Below are positions 1 through 6,458 of a stretch of 64,000 bases of DNA, one piece after another. Both the position numbers and the translations under genes were made by a program. The DNA comes from Bacteroidota bacterium (GTDB lineage Bacteria > Bacteroidota > Bacteroidia > Bacteroidales > UBA10428). Location: assembly GCA_023442525.1 (NCBI GenBank), contig JAEZZA010000011.1, positions 1 to 64,000 on the forward strand, written 5' to 3'. Below the pieces are notes generated by a model. It worked only from the letters and a program-made list of their open reading frames with translations, ran no database searches and was not told the origin of the DNA. Every line of letters starts with the position of its first letter. The first letter of the stretch is position 1.

Positions 1-123
1 GTTTTCAACTCTGTCAGGTCGGTAGTTGATGTAGTTATCCGACTCTGACAGGTTTTCAACTATTGTCAGGTCGGTAGTTGATGTAGTTATCCGACTCTGA
101 CAGGTTTTCAACTCTGTCAGGTC
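1..123. repeat. tandem hairpin-forming repeats upstream of corA
   Basis: Two full units (1-51 and 52-103) and a partial third (104-123) start with GTTTTCAACT and end with CCGACTCTGACAG. The end of one unit and the start of the next are complementary: CCGACTCTGACAG pairs with CTGTCAGGTCGG across a GTTTTCAACT loop, with one bulged T, so each junction can fold as a roughly 12-bp hairpin. The same units recur after corA (1302-1435). There is no coding potential and the whole unit repeats, so this is not a CRISPR array. The array may extend past the left edge of the window. Confidence 0.85.
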
Positions 124-169
124 GATAAAATGCCGATTAAGGAACCATAATACAGGAGATTGAAATTTT

Positions 170-1288
170 ATGAATAACTTTAGTTTCCAAGATTTAATCA
201 ATATGGATCAAAAAGAAGTTAATCCTTGGAAATCATCGGCTCCGGGTATTGAGCATCATGAAATAAAGGATTTGCCGGGAAATACCGGTAAGGTTACCAT
301 TACAACATGTGATTATGGGCCGGGACAGGTTTCCATAGAGGAGATTACCGATGTGGAAGCCTTCCTTGCCCGTCACCGGCCGGAATGGACATCGGTACGA
401 TGGATCAATGTTTCAGGACTGTCGGATCTGAAAGTCATGCAATCTTTTGCCACCAAATACGATCTTCACCCGCTTGCCATCGAAGATATTTACCAGAAAT
501 CGCACCGGCCAAAAGTAGAATTATATGGCGGAGAGGAAACCGAACTAATGGCCAGACTCTTCATCATCGCCCATGCACTGTACATCGAGGGAGGTGAGCT
601 GAAGGATGAACAGGTTTCAATTTTCCTTGGACATAAAACCGTCCTTTCGTTCCAGGAAGGATTTAATCAGCTTTGGGAACCGGTAGTGCAACGGCTGAAA
701 AGCAAGGGGTCACGCCTCAGGGTAAATGATGCATCATTCCTGGCCTATTCACTTCTTGATGTGATCGTGGATAGGTATTACCCTTTACTGGAAGACTATA
801 CCGAACGTGCTGAAAAATTGGAATCGCTTATTCTGAGTAACTCAAAGCATGTGCTTAAAGATATTAACCATCTGAATCGCAACCTGCTTAGACTACGCCG
901 TATGATATGGCCCATGCGTGAAGTGGTTTCTTCACTGCAGCGCGACCCGCATGAATGCATCAGCGACGTAACACAGGTTTACCTGCGCGACCTGTATGAT
1001 CACGTTGTTCAAATCGTGGACCTGATTGAAAGCAACCGCGAAATTGTTAGTGAACTAACCAATACTTACATGTCGGCGGTATCTAACCGGATGAATGAGA
1101 TCATGAAAGTGCTGACTCTTATCGGTACCATTTTCATCCCTCTTACTTTTCTCGCCGGAGTTTATGGAATGAATTTCGCTTATTTCCCTGAACTCAGATG
1201 GCCATGGGCTTACCCGTTATTCTGGCTCGTGTGCGTTGTAGCCTCACTTACAATGCTCTGGATGTTTAAACGAAGGAAATGGTTGTAA
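170..1288 (+). CDS. corA: CorA-family magnesium/cobalt transporter
   Basis: This inner-membrane pentameric channel carries Mg2+ and Co2+. The protein has 372 residues: a long soluble N-terminal domain, a stretch rich in basic and acidic helices, then two C-terminal membrane helices at about 315-332 and 346-366. The family signature Y-G-M-N lies at 332-335 in the periplasmic loop between them, and a basic tail (FKRRKWL) ends the chain. The ATG is preceded by a purine-rich ACAGGAGA. Length and topology are normal for CorA. The gene stands alone, and hairpin-forming repeats flank it on both sides, which may act as transcript boundaries. Family assignment is secure; ion preference is inferred from the family. 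Confidence 0.95.
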   Translation: MNNFSFQDLINMDQKEVNPWKSSAPGIEHHEIKDLPGNTGKVTITTCDYGPGQVSIEEITDVEAFLARHRPEWTSVRWINVSGLSDLKVMQSFATKYDLHPLAIEDIYQKSHRPKVELYGGEETELMARLFIIAHALYIEGGELKDEQVSIFLGHKTVLSFQEGFNQLWEPVVQRLKSKGSRLRVNDASFLAYSLLDVIVDRYYPLLEDYTERAEKLESLILSNSKHVLKDINHLNRNLLRLRRMIWPMREVVSSLQRDPHECISDVTQVYLRDLYDHVVQIVDLIESNREIVSELTNTYMSAVSNRMNEIMKVLTLIGTIFIPLTFLAGVYGMNFAYFPELRWPWAYPLFWLVCVVASLTMLWMFKRRKWL

Positions 1289-1301
1289 GGAAAACAGAAA
1301 A

Positions 1302-1435
1302 CCGACTCTGACAGGTTTTCAACTCTGTGATGTCGGGAGTTGATGTATCCGACTCTGACAGGTTTTCAACTCTGTGATGTCGGGAGTTGATGTAGTTATC
1401 CGACTCTGACAGGTTTTCAACTCTGTCAGGTCGGT
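1302..1435. repeat. tandem hairpin-forming repeats downstream of corA
   Basis: This is the same family as at 1-123. CCGACTCTGACAG at 1302-1314 is followed by a 47-nt unit (1315-1361), a 51-nt unit (1362-1412) and a partial unit (1413-1435). The first two carry CTGTGATGTCGGGAG in place of CTGTCAGGTCGGTAG, which weakens the hairpin; the last restores the pairing form. The 47-nt unit lacks GTAG/TTA-type bases in its middle. The array fills the spacer between corA and the convergent VOC gene. Confidence 0.85.
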
Positions 1436-1452
1436 AGAGAGTGGTGTTGGAA

Positions 1453-1983
1453 TTAAACTCTTAGCTCTTCATAAGCTCTTTCCAGTTCTTTAATGTTTAT
1501 TTTTTTCATTTGAAGCATGGCGTTTGCCACCCGGTGGGATTTCTCCTTGTCGCGATCATAAAGCAATTCCATCATTCTCTCGGGAATTATCTGCCAGCTT
1601 AAACCAAATTTGTCCTTAACCCACCCGCATTTTTCACTTTCAGGGACATGTGAGAGCTTCGACCAGAAGTAATCCACTTCTTTCTGATCCCTGCAATTTA
1701 GATACAACGATATGGCCTCATTGAATTTAAAATAGTCACCACCATCCAGACACATCAGTCGGACCCCTTCAAGTTCAAAAACTCCGGTAAGGACTTTCCC
1801 TTCCATTTCCGGTCCCTGGGGCGTTTCAATTCCCTTCTCATACCGTGTAATGGAGATAATCCTGGAACTACGGCTGCTGTAAGGGCTTTCATTGAATACT
1901 CTTACATAGTATTGCATTGCCTCTTCAGCTTCCCTGCTGAACCAGAGAAACGACGTTATCTTTTGATTAACTAACGAATCCAT
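1453..1983 (-). CDS. VOC (PhnB/glyoxalase-like) family protein
   Basis: This soluble protein of 176 residues belongs to the vicinal oxygen chelate superfamily, PhnB/3-demethylubiquinone methyltransferase-like branch. Visible family features are the start QKITSFLWFSREAEEAM, a central strand VRLMCLDGGD, and the C-terminal KDKFGLSWQIIPERMMELL, where the W-Q-I-P pattern is typical. I chose the ATG at 1983 because upstream in-frame codons give a lysine/leucine-rich extension unlike the family. These proteins are often annotated as methyltransferases, but they have no methyltransferase fold. The substrate is unknown. The gene is convergent with corA and divergent from the YjbR gene. Confidence 0.85.
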   Translation of the reverse strand: MDSLVNQKITSFLWFSREAEEAMQYYVRVFNESPYSSRSSRIISITRYEKGIETPQGPEMEGKVLTGVFELEGVRLMCLDGGDYFKFNEAISLYLNCRDQKEVDYFWSKLSHVPESEKCGWVKDKFGLSWQIIPERMMELLYDRDKEKSHRVANAMLQMKKINIKELERAYEELRV

Positions 1984-2055
1984 AACTATAAGTTTTACTG
2001 ATTTGTTAAGTAATAACAAGTGGGTAGGGAAGAGGTTTGAAGATTTCTATTTTGT

Positions 2056-2063
2056 TAACTTTG
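2056..2063 (+). promoter_or_regulatory. Bacteroidota -7 element, YjbR gene
   Basis: TAACTTTG matches the TAnnTTTG -7 consensus, and TTTG at 2036-2039 sits 16 nt upstream as a possible -33 element. The ATG of the downstream gene is at 2067, only 3 nt after the element, so the predicted transcript would be essentially leaderless. Confidence 0.55.
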
Positions 2064-2066
2064 ATC

Positions 2067-2408
2067 ATGACAATTGAAGATGTACGCGAATATTGCCTGT
2101 CGTTCAAAGAAGTGACCGAGGGATTTCCCTTTGATGAGGATACTCTTGTATTTAAAGTTATGGGAAAGATGTTTGCATTGCTTAGCCTTGAGGAACGCCG
2201 TCTCAACCTGAAATGCGATCCCGAGAAAGCTGTTTCTCTAAGGGAACAATACGATTTTGTCACCCCGGGCTATCACATGAGCAAAATTCATTGGAATTCA
2301 ATCGATATCAATGGACGCGTACCGGAAAAACTGCTTAAAGATTGGATTAAGGAATCGTATGATTTGATATATAATTCTTTACCACGCAAAATCCGGGAAC
2401 AGCTATAG
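2067..2408 (+). CDS. MmcQ/YjbR family DNA-binding-fold protein
   Basis: This small soluble protein (113 residues) of the YjbR (DUF419) family has a CyaY-like fold. Recognisable features are the start VREYCLSFKEVTEGFPF, the core LVFKVMGKMFALLSL, and the end PGYHMSKIHWNSIDING followed by a helix ending in YDLIYNSLPRK. Position and spacing of the HMSKIHW block match the family. I prefer the ATG at 2067 over an in-frame upstream start at 2037, because the upstream codons overlap the -7 promoter element. The cellular role of the family is not established. It appears to be a single-gene unit. Confidence 0.9.
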   Translation: MTIEDVREYCLSFKEVTEGFPFDEDTLVFKVMGKMFALLSLEERRLNLKCDPEKAVSLREQYDFVTPGYHMSKIHWNSIDINGRVPEKLLKDWIKESYDLIYNSLPRKIREQL

Positions 2409-2531
2409 TTAAATCGTTTAAACAGAAACATCAGATACATAGGAGACTAGAGAAATAAGGTTGAAAAGTAATCTGAAATTGTTTATAAGTAGGTCTGTCA
2501 GAACTATCGGAATGATAGGTGAAAATTGTTG

Positions 2532-2577
2532 TTAGAGCCAGGGCACTACACTGGCTCTAAGAGGCACAGCCGGTGCC
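2532..2577 (+). other. two tandem intergenic hairpins
   Basis: TTAGAGCCAG (2532-2541) and CTGGCTCTAA (2551-2560) form a perfect 10-bp stem around a 9-nt loop. Two bases later, GGCAC (2563-2567) and GTGCC (2573-2577) form a second, 5-bp stem. No T-run follows on either strand, so an intrinsic terminator is not well supported. The stem could be an RNA-processing or protein-binding element downstream of the YjbR gene. Confidence 0.5.
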
Positions 2578-2603
2578 ATGTTTGAGTCATGCAGTCGGGC
2601 AGT

Positions 2604-2688
2604 CAGATACTGGATACTGGATGCTGGATACTGGATGCCGGATGTTTCAGGGTTTCAGGGTCCGACTGGGCGACTGGGCGACTGGGCG
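2604..2688. repeat. short tandem repeats: 7-mer YGGATRC and 8-mer ACTGGGCG
   Basis: Six consecutive heptamers (2604-2645) read CAGATAC, TGGATAC, TGGATGC, TGGATAC, TGGATGC, CGGATGT. After two TTCAGGG-like words come three exact ACTGGGCG octamers (2665-2688). The same heptamer family appears on the opposite strand at 39037-39064, again ending in CGGATGT. Confidence 0.85.
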
Positions 2689-2705
2689 AATGATACATCT
2701 GAACA

Positions 2706-2737
2706 TGATTCAGAAAGCAGTCTGGAGACTGCGAGTA
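2706..2737. repeat. dispersed 32-nt element with inverted repeat, copy 1
   Basis: The element has a core GCAGTCT-GG-AGACTGC, a 7-bp inverted repeat, inside a 32-nt block. The block recurs at 61188-61219 with 30 of 32 positions identical. It is intergenic here, just upstream of the lipoprotein gene. Confidence 0.8.
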
Positions 2738-2754
2738 ACAAATCATGAGGGCAG

Positions 2755-2784
2755 TTGAATCTTAATGAATTTTCATTATCTTGG
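2755..2784 (+). promoter_or_regulatory. possible promoter of the lipoprotein-tatD-tcdA operon
   Basis: TTG (2755-2757) and TATCTTGG (2777-2784) are separated by 19 nt. This matches Bacteroidota -33/-7 spacing with one mismatch from TAnnTTTG. The predicted start of transcription lies shortly before the ATG at 2806. Confidence 0.4.
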
Positions 2785-2805
2785 GTTGCCCAAAACCAAC
2801 AACAA

Positions 2806-3369
2806 ATGAAAATTCAAAACCTTATCACCGGAGCAATTCTCCTGCTATTACTTTTTGGTTGCAAAAAGGATGATGAAGAAATTACCACCTACCAGATTGT
2901 TAACAACGTCGAAGGAGAAGTCTTTAAAAAACTGGCAAACCTGGACGACCCAGATATTGACGGCAGCATGTGGGAAGTGTTGGTCTTATGCTATGACAAG
3001 CCCGGACGACTGTTAGATATTGACACTCTGGATCCGGTAAGAACCGATGGCGGGATGACTGCAAAAATTGAAGTACACCCCGATTGTGCGAGAGTGAAGC
3101 CATCTTTTAAATTTATCCCACCTCAATCAAAGTATTATTATGATGTAAAACGATATTACCTGCTTGATTTTACAGAATTAAAGAAGGGAGAAAATACCAA
3201 GATCATTATAAACAATTATACATATATAAGTGAGAAACTCACTAATTTTGATGTAACGGAGCCTGAGAACAAGATTCAATTACAGTTTGATTTTGATGAG
3301 CTGATGTCACAATTAAATTTAAATCCTGGCTTCTCAGCACCTGAACAGAAAGCTGTTTCTTCACAATGA
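2806..3369 (+). CDS. predicted lipoprotein of unknown function
   Basis: I do not recognise a family. The 187-residue product starts with a lipoprotein signal: MKIQN, a hydrophobic stretch of alternating L/I, and the lipobox LLFGC. The mature protein begins C-K-K-D-D-E-E, and such acidic residues after the Cys often accompany surface export of Bacteroidota lipoproteins. The rest is moderate-complexity, beta-rich sequence with no catalytic motif I can name. I chose the ATG at 2806 because it gives a complete lipoprotein signal; an upstream in-frame start at 2755 would bury it. The last 4 bases overlap the next gene (ATGA), so the two are probably translationally coupled and work together. Confidence 0.75.
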   Translation: MKIQNLITGAILLLLLFGCKKDDEEITTYQIVNNVEGEVFKKLANLDDPDIDGSMWEVLVLCYDKPGRLLDIDTLDPVRTDGGMTAKIEVHPDCARVKPSFKFIPPQSKYYYDVKRYYLLDFTELKKGENTKIIINNYTYISEKLTNFDVTEPENKIQLQFDFDELMSQLNLNPGFSAPEQKAVSSQ

Positions 3370-4934
3370 AGCTATTGACTACCCGGTATTTACTGGTGTA
3401 CGGATTATTGTGTTTTCAAATCCTGTCATACAGTCAGCAAATAGAGGTCACTGCCAGCAAACCCGATTTGCTCAGCAATACATTAAAGCTGCAAAGGATA
3501 TTTGGCCACGATGATAATTATTTTTATGTGATCAGGTTTTCGGGAACCCAGTATTTTATCGAAAAGCTCGATCGTAATCTTAATCACATTGCCGAGGAAC
3601 CAATAAAGTCGTTTAAAGGACTGAAAACCTTCGACTTCGAGGCCATCTTCCATTTCCATAATGAGATTTATGTTTTCTTTTCCCGCCCAACAATTGACCA
3701 CACCACTCTGTATTACCAACGAATCGACAAAAATACCCTTCTGCCCCCCGATGATGAAATGTTCGCACTTACTACAATTAAGAATATCAAGGGGTCATGG
3801 GCCGATTTTCATTTTGCTTTATCGCGTCATGAAACCAGGTTGCTGGTCGCGAGCCGTATAAAACTGCCATGGTCGGGTGCTCAGTTTAATGAAATTTACG
3901 TTTTCGGGTCAAACCTTGAACTCGAATGGAAACGGAAAGATTCATTTGAATTTAAGGGCCAGGGTCCAAGAGATAACCGGTACGTGGTTGATGAAGTAGG
4001 TAACGTGTCCATCCTCAGCTTGATACGAAGAGAATCCCTGCTGTCGCTAAGGCGCGACGAAAGAAACCTTTACCACATTTACCGTTATACGAACAATGGA
4101 ACGGACTACAATGAATACCCGGTAACGCTTAATGAACTCTATATACGCGGTATAAAAATCATTGCCGGAACTGATGGTGAACTCATTTGTGCAGGCTTAT
4201 TCTCCACCGTTTTAAAAGCAGGTGTCAGGGGAACGTTTTATTTTAAAATTGACGCCGTAACAGGCAAGATCTTCGATCGCCATCTGAATGAATTCGATGA
4301 ATCTGTTATGGCTGAACTGGCGTCAATAGATGAACCATTGATCAGGGAAGAGGAACTCATGAGCTATGTAGTTTCAGACATTGTGTTGCGCGAAGAAGGA
4401 AACATGGTACTGATAGCCGAACAGGTATTTCGTCAGAATTATAATACCTATAACAATTTGCTCATTACTTTATTCGATCGTTATGGCTCTGTTAAATGGA
4501 CCCGTATCATTCAGAAAAACCAGAATTTTAACAATACCAACCTCAATCTGAAAGAAATTGAACTGGCTGATTTTCGGGAAAACATTCGCCAAACCGGCCA
4601 ATGGGATATGGAATCCGATAATTATTGCTCTTATGCTTTAATGGCGCCATTGAATAAGTCAGGTATCATTCTTTTTATGAATGACAACATTCGAAATCTC
4701 AATCAGAACGAAAAGCCAAAACCATTATCAACTCTTAAAAAGTCGTATGTCCTGGCCATTTCAATTGATGAATTTGGAAATTTAAACCGAACACCTCTGA
4801 TCCCCTGGAAGAGAAAAATGTTTTTCCCTCAGCCCATACGATATTATGATACCCTGGGCGATATTATTGTGATCCCGACCAACAAGTACCGCAGAATGAA
4901 TTATTATAAATTCACGGCTGACGCGATTCCCTGA
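3366..4934 (+). CDS. secreted protein of unknown function, beta-propeller-like
   Basis: I do not recognise a named family. The 522-residue product has a signal peptide (MKLLTTRYLLVYGLLCFQIL, cleaved near YSQQ). The mature part is beta-rich, with repeated patterns of hydrophobic strand, turn, and D/N-rich loop, such as FYVIRFSGTQYFIEKLDRN and LLITLFDRYGSVKWTRI, which suggests propeller-type blades. I see no catalytic motif. It overlaps the upstream lipoprotein gene by 4 bases and shares 1 base with tatD, so it is the middle of a tightly coupled unit. The most likely location is the periplasm or cell surface, perhaps held by the upstream lipoprotein; that is inference only. Confidence 0.75.
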   Translation: MKLLTTRYLLVYGLLCFQILSYSQQIEVTASKPDLLSNTLKLQRIFGHDDNYFYVIRFSGTQYFIEKLDRNLNHIAEEPIKSFKGLKTFDFEAIFHFHNEIYVFFSRPTIDHTTLYYQRIDKNTLLPPDDEMFALTTIKNIKGSWADFHFALSRHETRLLVASRIKLPWSGAQFNEIYVFGSNLELEWKRKDSFEFKGQGPRDNRYVVDEVGNVSILSLIRRESLLSLRRDERNLYHIYRYTNNGTDYNEYPVTLNELYIRGIKIIAGTDGELICAGLFSTVLKAGVRGTFYFKIDAVTGKIFDRHLNEFDESVMAELASIDEPLIREEELMSYVVSDIVLREEGNMVLIAEQVFRQNYNTYNNLLITLFDRYGSVKWTRIIQKNQNFNNTNLNLKEIELADFRENIRQTGQWDMESDNYCSYALMAPLNKSGIILFMNDNIRNLNQNEKPKPLSTLKKSYVLAISIDEFGNLNRTPLIPWKRKMFFPQPIRYYDTLGDIIVIPTNKYRRMNYYKFTADAIP

Positions 4935-5590
4935 TGACTTATATAGACATACACACCCACACCTGGTATGAATCACCGGATACTACAATTCTGTTGAACG
5001 TTTTTGCAGGTGATTCCAGGAACCTCGAAAGGCAGGTATTTAAGTCGTTGGGATTGCATCCCTGGCATATTCACGATCAGACCTACAACAATTTACTTGA
5101 TTCACTGAAAGAATCTGTCCGGCACGACGGCGTAATCGCTATAGGCGAAACCGGTTTGGACAAATCCATAAAAACAAATTATAAGTTGCAGAACAAAGTG
5201 TTTTCGACACAGCTTGATATGGCCGAGTCGATGAAAAAACCTCTGATCATACATTGTGTACGTTCATACAGCGAAATGCTAGCTTATCGCAAGAAATCGG
5301 ATAAGAAAATACCATGGATATTTCACTGGTTCAATGCCGATATTCAGGTTGCCCGGGAACTGATAAAGAAAAATTGTTACCTGTCGTTCGGGCACATGCT
5401 GTTTAACGATCAAAGCCGGGCCTTCCGCTCGTTTCCTGAGATACCAACAGACAATCTGTTTTTCGAAACCGACGATGCCGGCTATTCTATCCGGCAGATA
5501 TATGAAAAAGCTGCTCAATTAAGGAAAATTCCGGAAGATGAACTAAAAATGTGTATTATGAATAATTTTACCCGGTGTTTTCAAATCTGA
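4934..5590 (+). CDS. TatD family metal-dependent hydrolase
   Basis: This is a cytoplasmic TIM-barrel metallohydrolase of the TatD/YcfH DNase family. The expected ligands are visible: H-x-H at 7-9 (DIHTHTW), Glu72 in GETGLD, His107 in IIHCV, His131 in FHWF and Asp180 in ETDDAG. The conserved LGLHPWH block is at 39-45. At 218 residues it is about 40 shorter than typical TatD, but every metal ligand is kept, so it is a compact family variant and not a broken gene. TatD proteins are linked to 3'-5' exonuclease activity on DNA or RNA. The start overlaps the previous stop by one base, and tcdA follows after 3 bases. Confidence 0.92.
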   Translation: MTYIDIHTHTWYESPDTTILLNVFAGDSRNLERQVFKSLGLHPWHIHDQTYNNLLDSLKESVRHDGVIAIGETGLDKSIKTNYKLQNKVFSTQLDMAESMKKPLIIHCVRSYSEMLAYRKKSDKKIPWIFHWFNADIQVARELIKKNCYLSFGHMLFNDQSRAFRSFPEIPTDNLFFETDDAGYSIRQIYEKAAQLRKIPEDELKMCIMNNFTRCFQI

Positions 5591-5593
5591 TTC

Positions 5594-6313
5594 ATGGATC
5601 ATTGGTTAAGCCGGACTGAATTACTCCTTGGCAGAGAAAATCTTGATAAATTGGCCTCATCGCATGTTCTCGTTGCAGGTCTGGGCGGTGTTGGCGGCTA
5701 TGCAGCCGAACAACTATGCCGTGCCGGAATAGGACAAATGACCTTGATTGACGGCGACTGCATTGCTTCATCCAACCGAAACCGGCAGATTATCGCGCTG
5801 ATAAGTAACGACGGGAAATCCAAAGCCGAAGCAATGGCCAACAGGCTTAAGGATATAAACCCTTCGATTCGTCTGAATATTATTGATGAATATTTGAAAG
5901 AAGACAGGTTCGAAAACATCCTGCAAGGCAAATTCGATTATGTGGTTGATGCTATTGATACCCTGACGCCAAAGGTAGCATTGCTTGAAACAGCGGTTAA
6001 AATGGGCTATCCTGTTGTCAGCTCCATGGGGTCGGGTGGCAAGCTCGATCCTTCACAAGTGTCGGTCTCAGATATTTCAGAATCACATCACTGTAAGTTT
6101 GCCTATATCGTCAGGAAGTATCTTCACCGTAAAGGAATCTTCTCGGGTATCACTGTGGTTTACTCGCCCGAGCCAATCAGCAAAAACGCCATAAGGGAAG
6201 TTACCGGTCAGGAAAATAAGCGATCTGTTGTCGGAACCATTTCATACATGCCTCCTTTATTCGGTTGTTTCTGTGCTTCGGTAGTTATTCGTTCACTAAT
6301 TGAAAAATCGTAA
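5594..6313 (+). CDS. tcdA: tRNA threonylcarbamoyladenosine dehydratase TcdA
   Basis: This E1-like enzyme performs the ATP-dependent dehydration of t6A37 to cyclic ct6A in tRNAs reading ANN codons. The product has 239 residues. A ThiF/MoeB-type nucleotide-binding fold is clear: GLGGVGGYAAEQLCRAG at 29-45, LIDGD at 51-55, NRNRQ at 61-65 and DAIDTL further on. The late KFAYIVRKYLHRKGI and YMPPLFGCFCASVVI blocks are typical of TcdA and absent from ThiF and MoeB. It is the last gene of a four-gene unit, immediately behind tatD; TatD-TcdA adjacency suggests an RNA-related role for that pair. Confidence 0.92.
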   Translation: MDHWLSRTELLLGRENLDKLASSHVLVAGLGGVGGYAAEQLCRAGIGQMTLIDGDCIASSNRNRQIIALISNDGKSKAEAMANRLKDINPSIRLNIIDEYLKEDRFENILQGKFDYVVDAIDTLTPKVALLETAVKMGYPVVSSMGSGGKLDPSQVSVSDISESHHCKFAYIVRKYLHRKGIFSGITVVYSPEPISKNAIREVTGQENKRSVVGTISYMPPLFGCFCASVVIRSLIEKS

Positions 6314-6383
6314 TTGAACTTTTTTTAAGAAAGTCAGGTTACTGGGTTAGACCGCTTTTCTGACCTAAAAATAACTGAAAACC

Positions 6384-6458
6384 ATGAGAAAGAAAATTGG
6401 TATTTTACTGCTGATATTGATATCAGCAGTTTTTGTTTTTGCATTTTTCTACCGTTAA
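6384..6458 (+). CDS. possible 24-residue single-span membrane peptide
   Basis: ATG AGA AAG AAA opens a 24-codon frame coding MRKKIG, then about 16 purely hydrophobic residues, then FYR. This is a positive-inside mini membrane protein in shape. It lies 70 bases after tcdA, and its stop codon overlaps the stop of the convergent TonB-dependent receptor gene (TTAA at 6455-6458). The composition is unlikely for random DNA but no homology can be claimed, and it may be non-coding. Preceding sequence: AAAATAACTGAAAACC, with no Shine-Dalgarno. Confidence 0.4.
   Translation: MRKKIGILLLILISAVFVFAFFYR

Larger units (their letters stand above)
2409..2754. other. repeat-rich intergenic region without a gene
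   Basis: I see no convincing gene here. In order it holds an AT-rich stretch, two tandem hairpins (2532-2560 and 2563-2577), a run of six 7-mers (2604-2645), TTTCAGGG doublets (2645-2660), three copies of ACTGGGCG (2665-2688), and a 32-nt element with an inverted repeat (2706-2737) that recurs near 61.2 kb. A 61-codon open frame at 2573-2758 is just the readout of the short repeats and is not called. Confidence 0.7.

Noticed and set aside
1..1435. CRISPR array
   Set aside because: The units are tandem copies in which the would-be spacers are identical too, and there are no cas genes. They fit a palindromic intergenic repeat.
2573..2758. 61-codon open frame in the spacer before the lipoprotein gene
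   Set aside because: Its residues are only the translation of the 7-mer and 8-mer tandem repeats; no promoter or start context supports it.
2806..6313. Defence or toxin system in the lipoprotein-tatD-tcdA unit
   Set aside because: No nuclease, toxin or immunity signature is present in the two unknown proteins, and TatD and TcdA are ordinary housekeeping enzymes.
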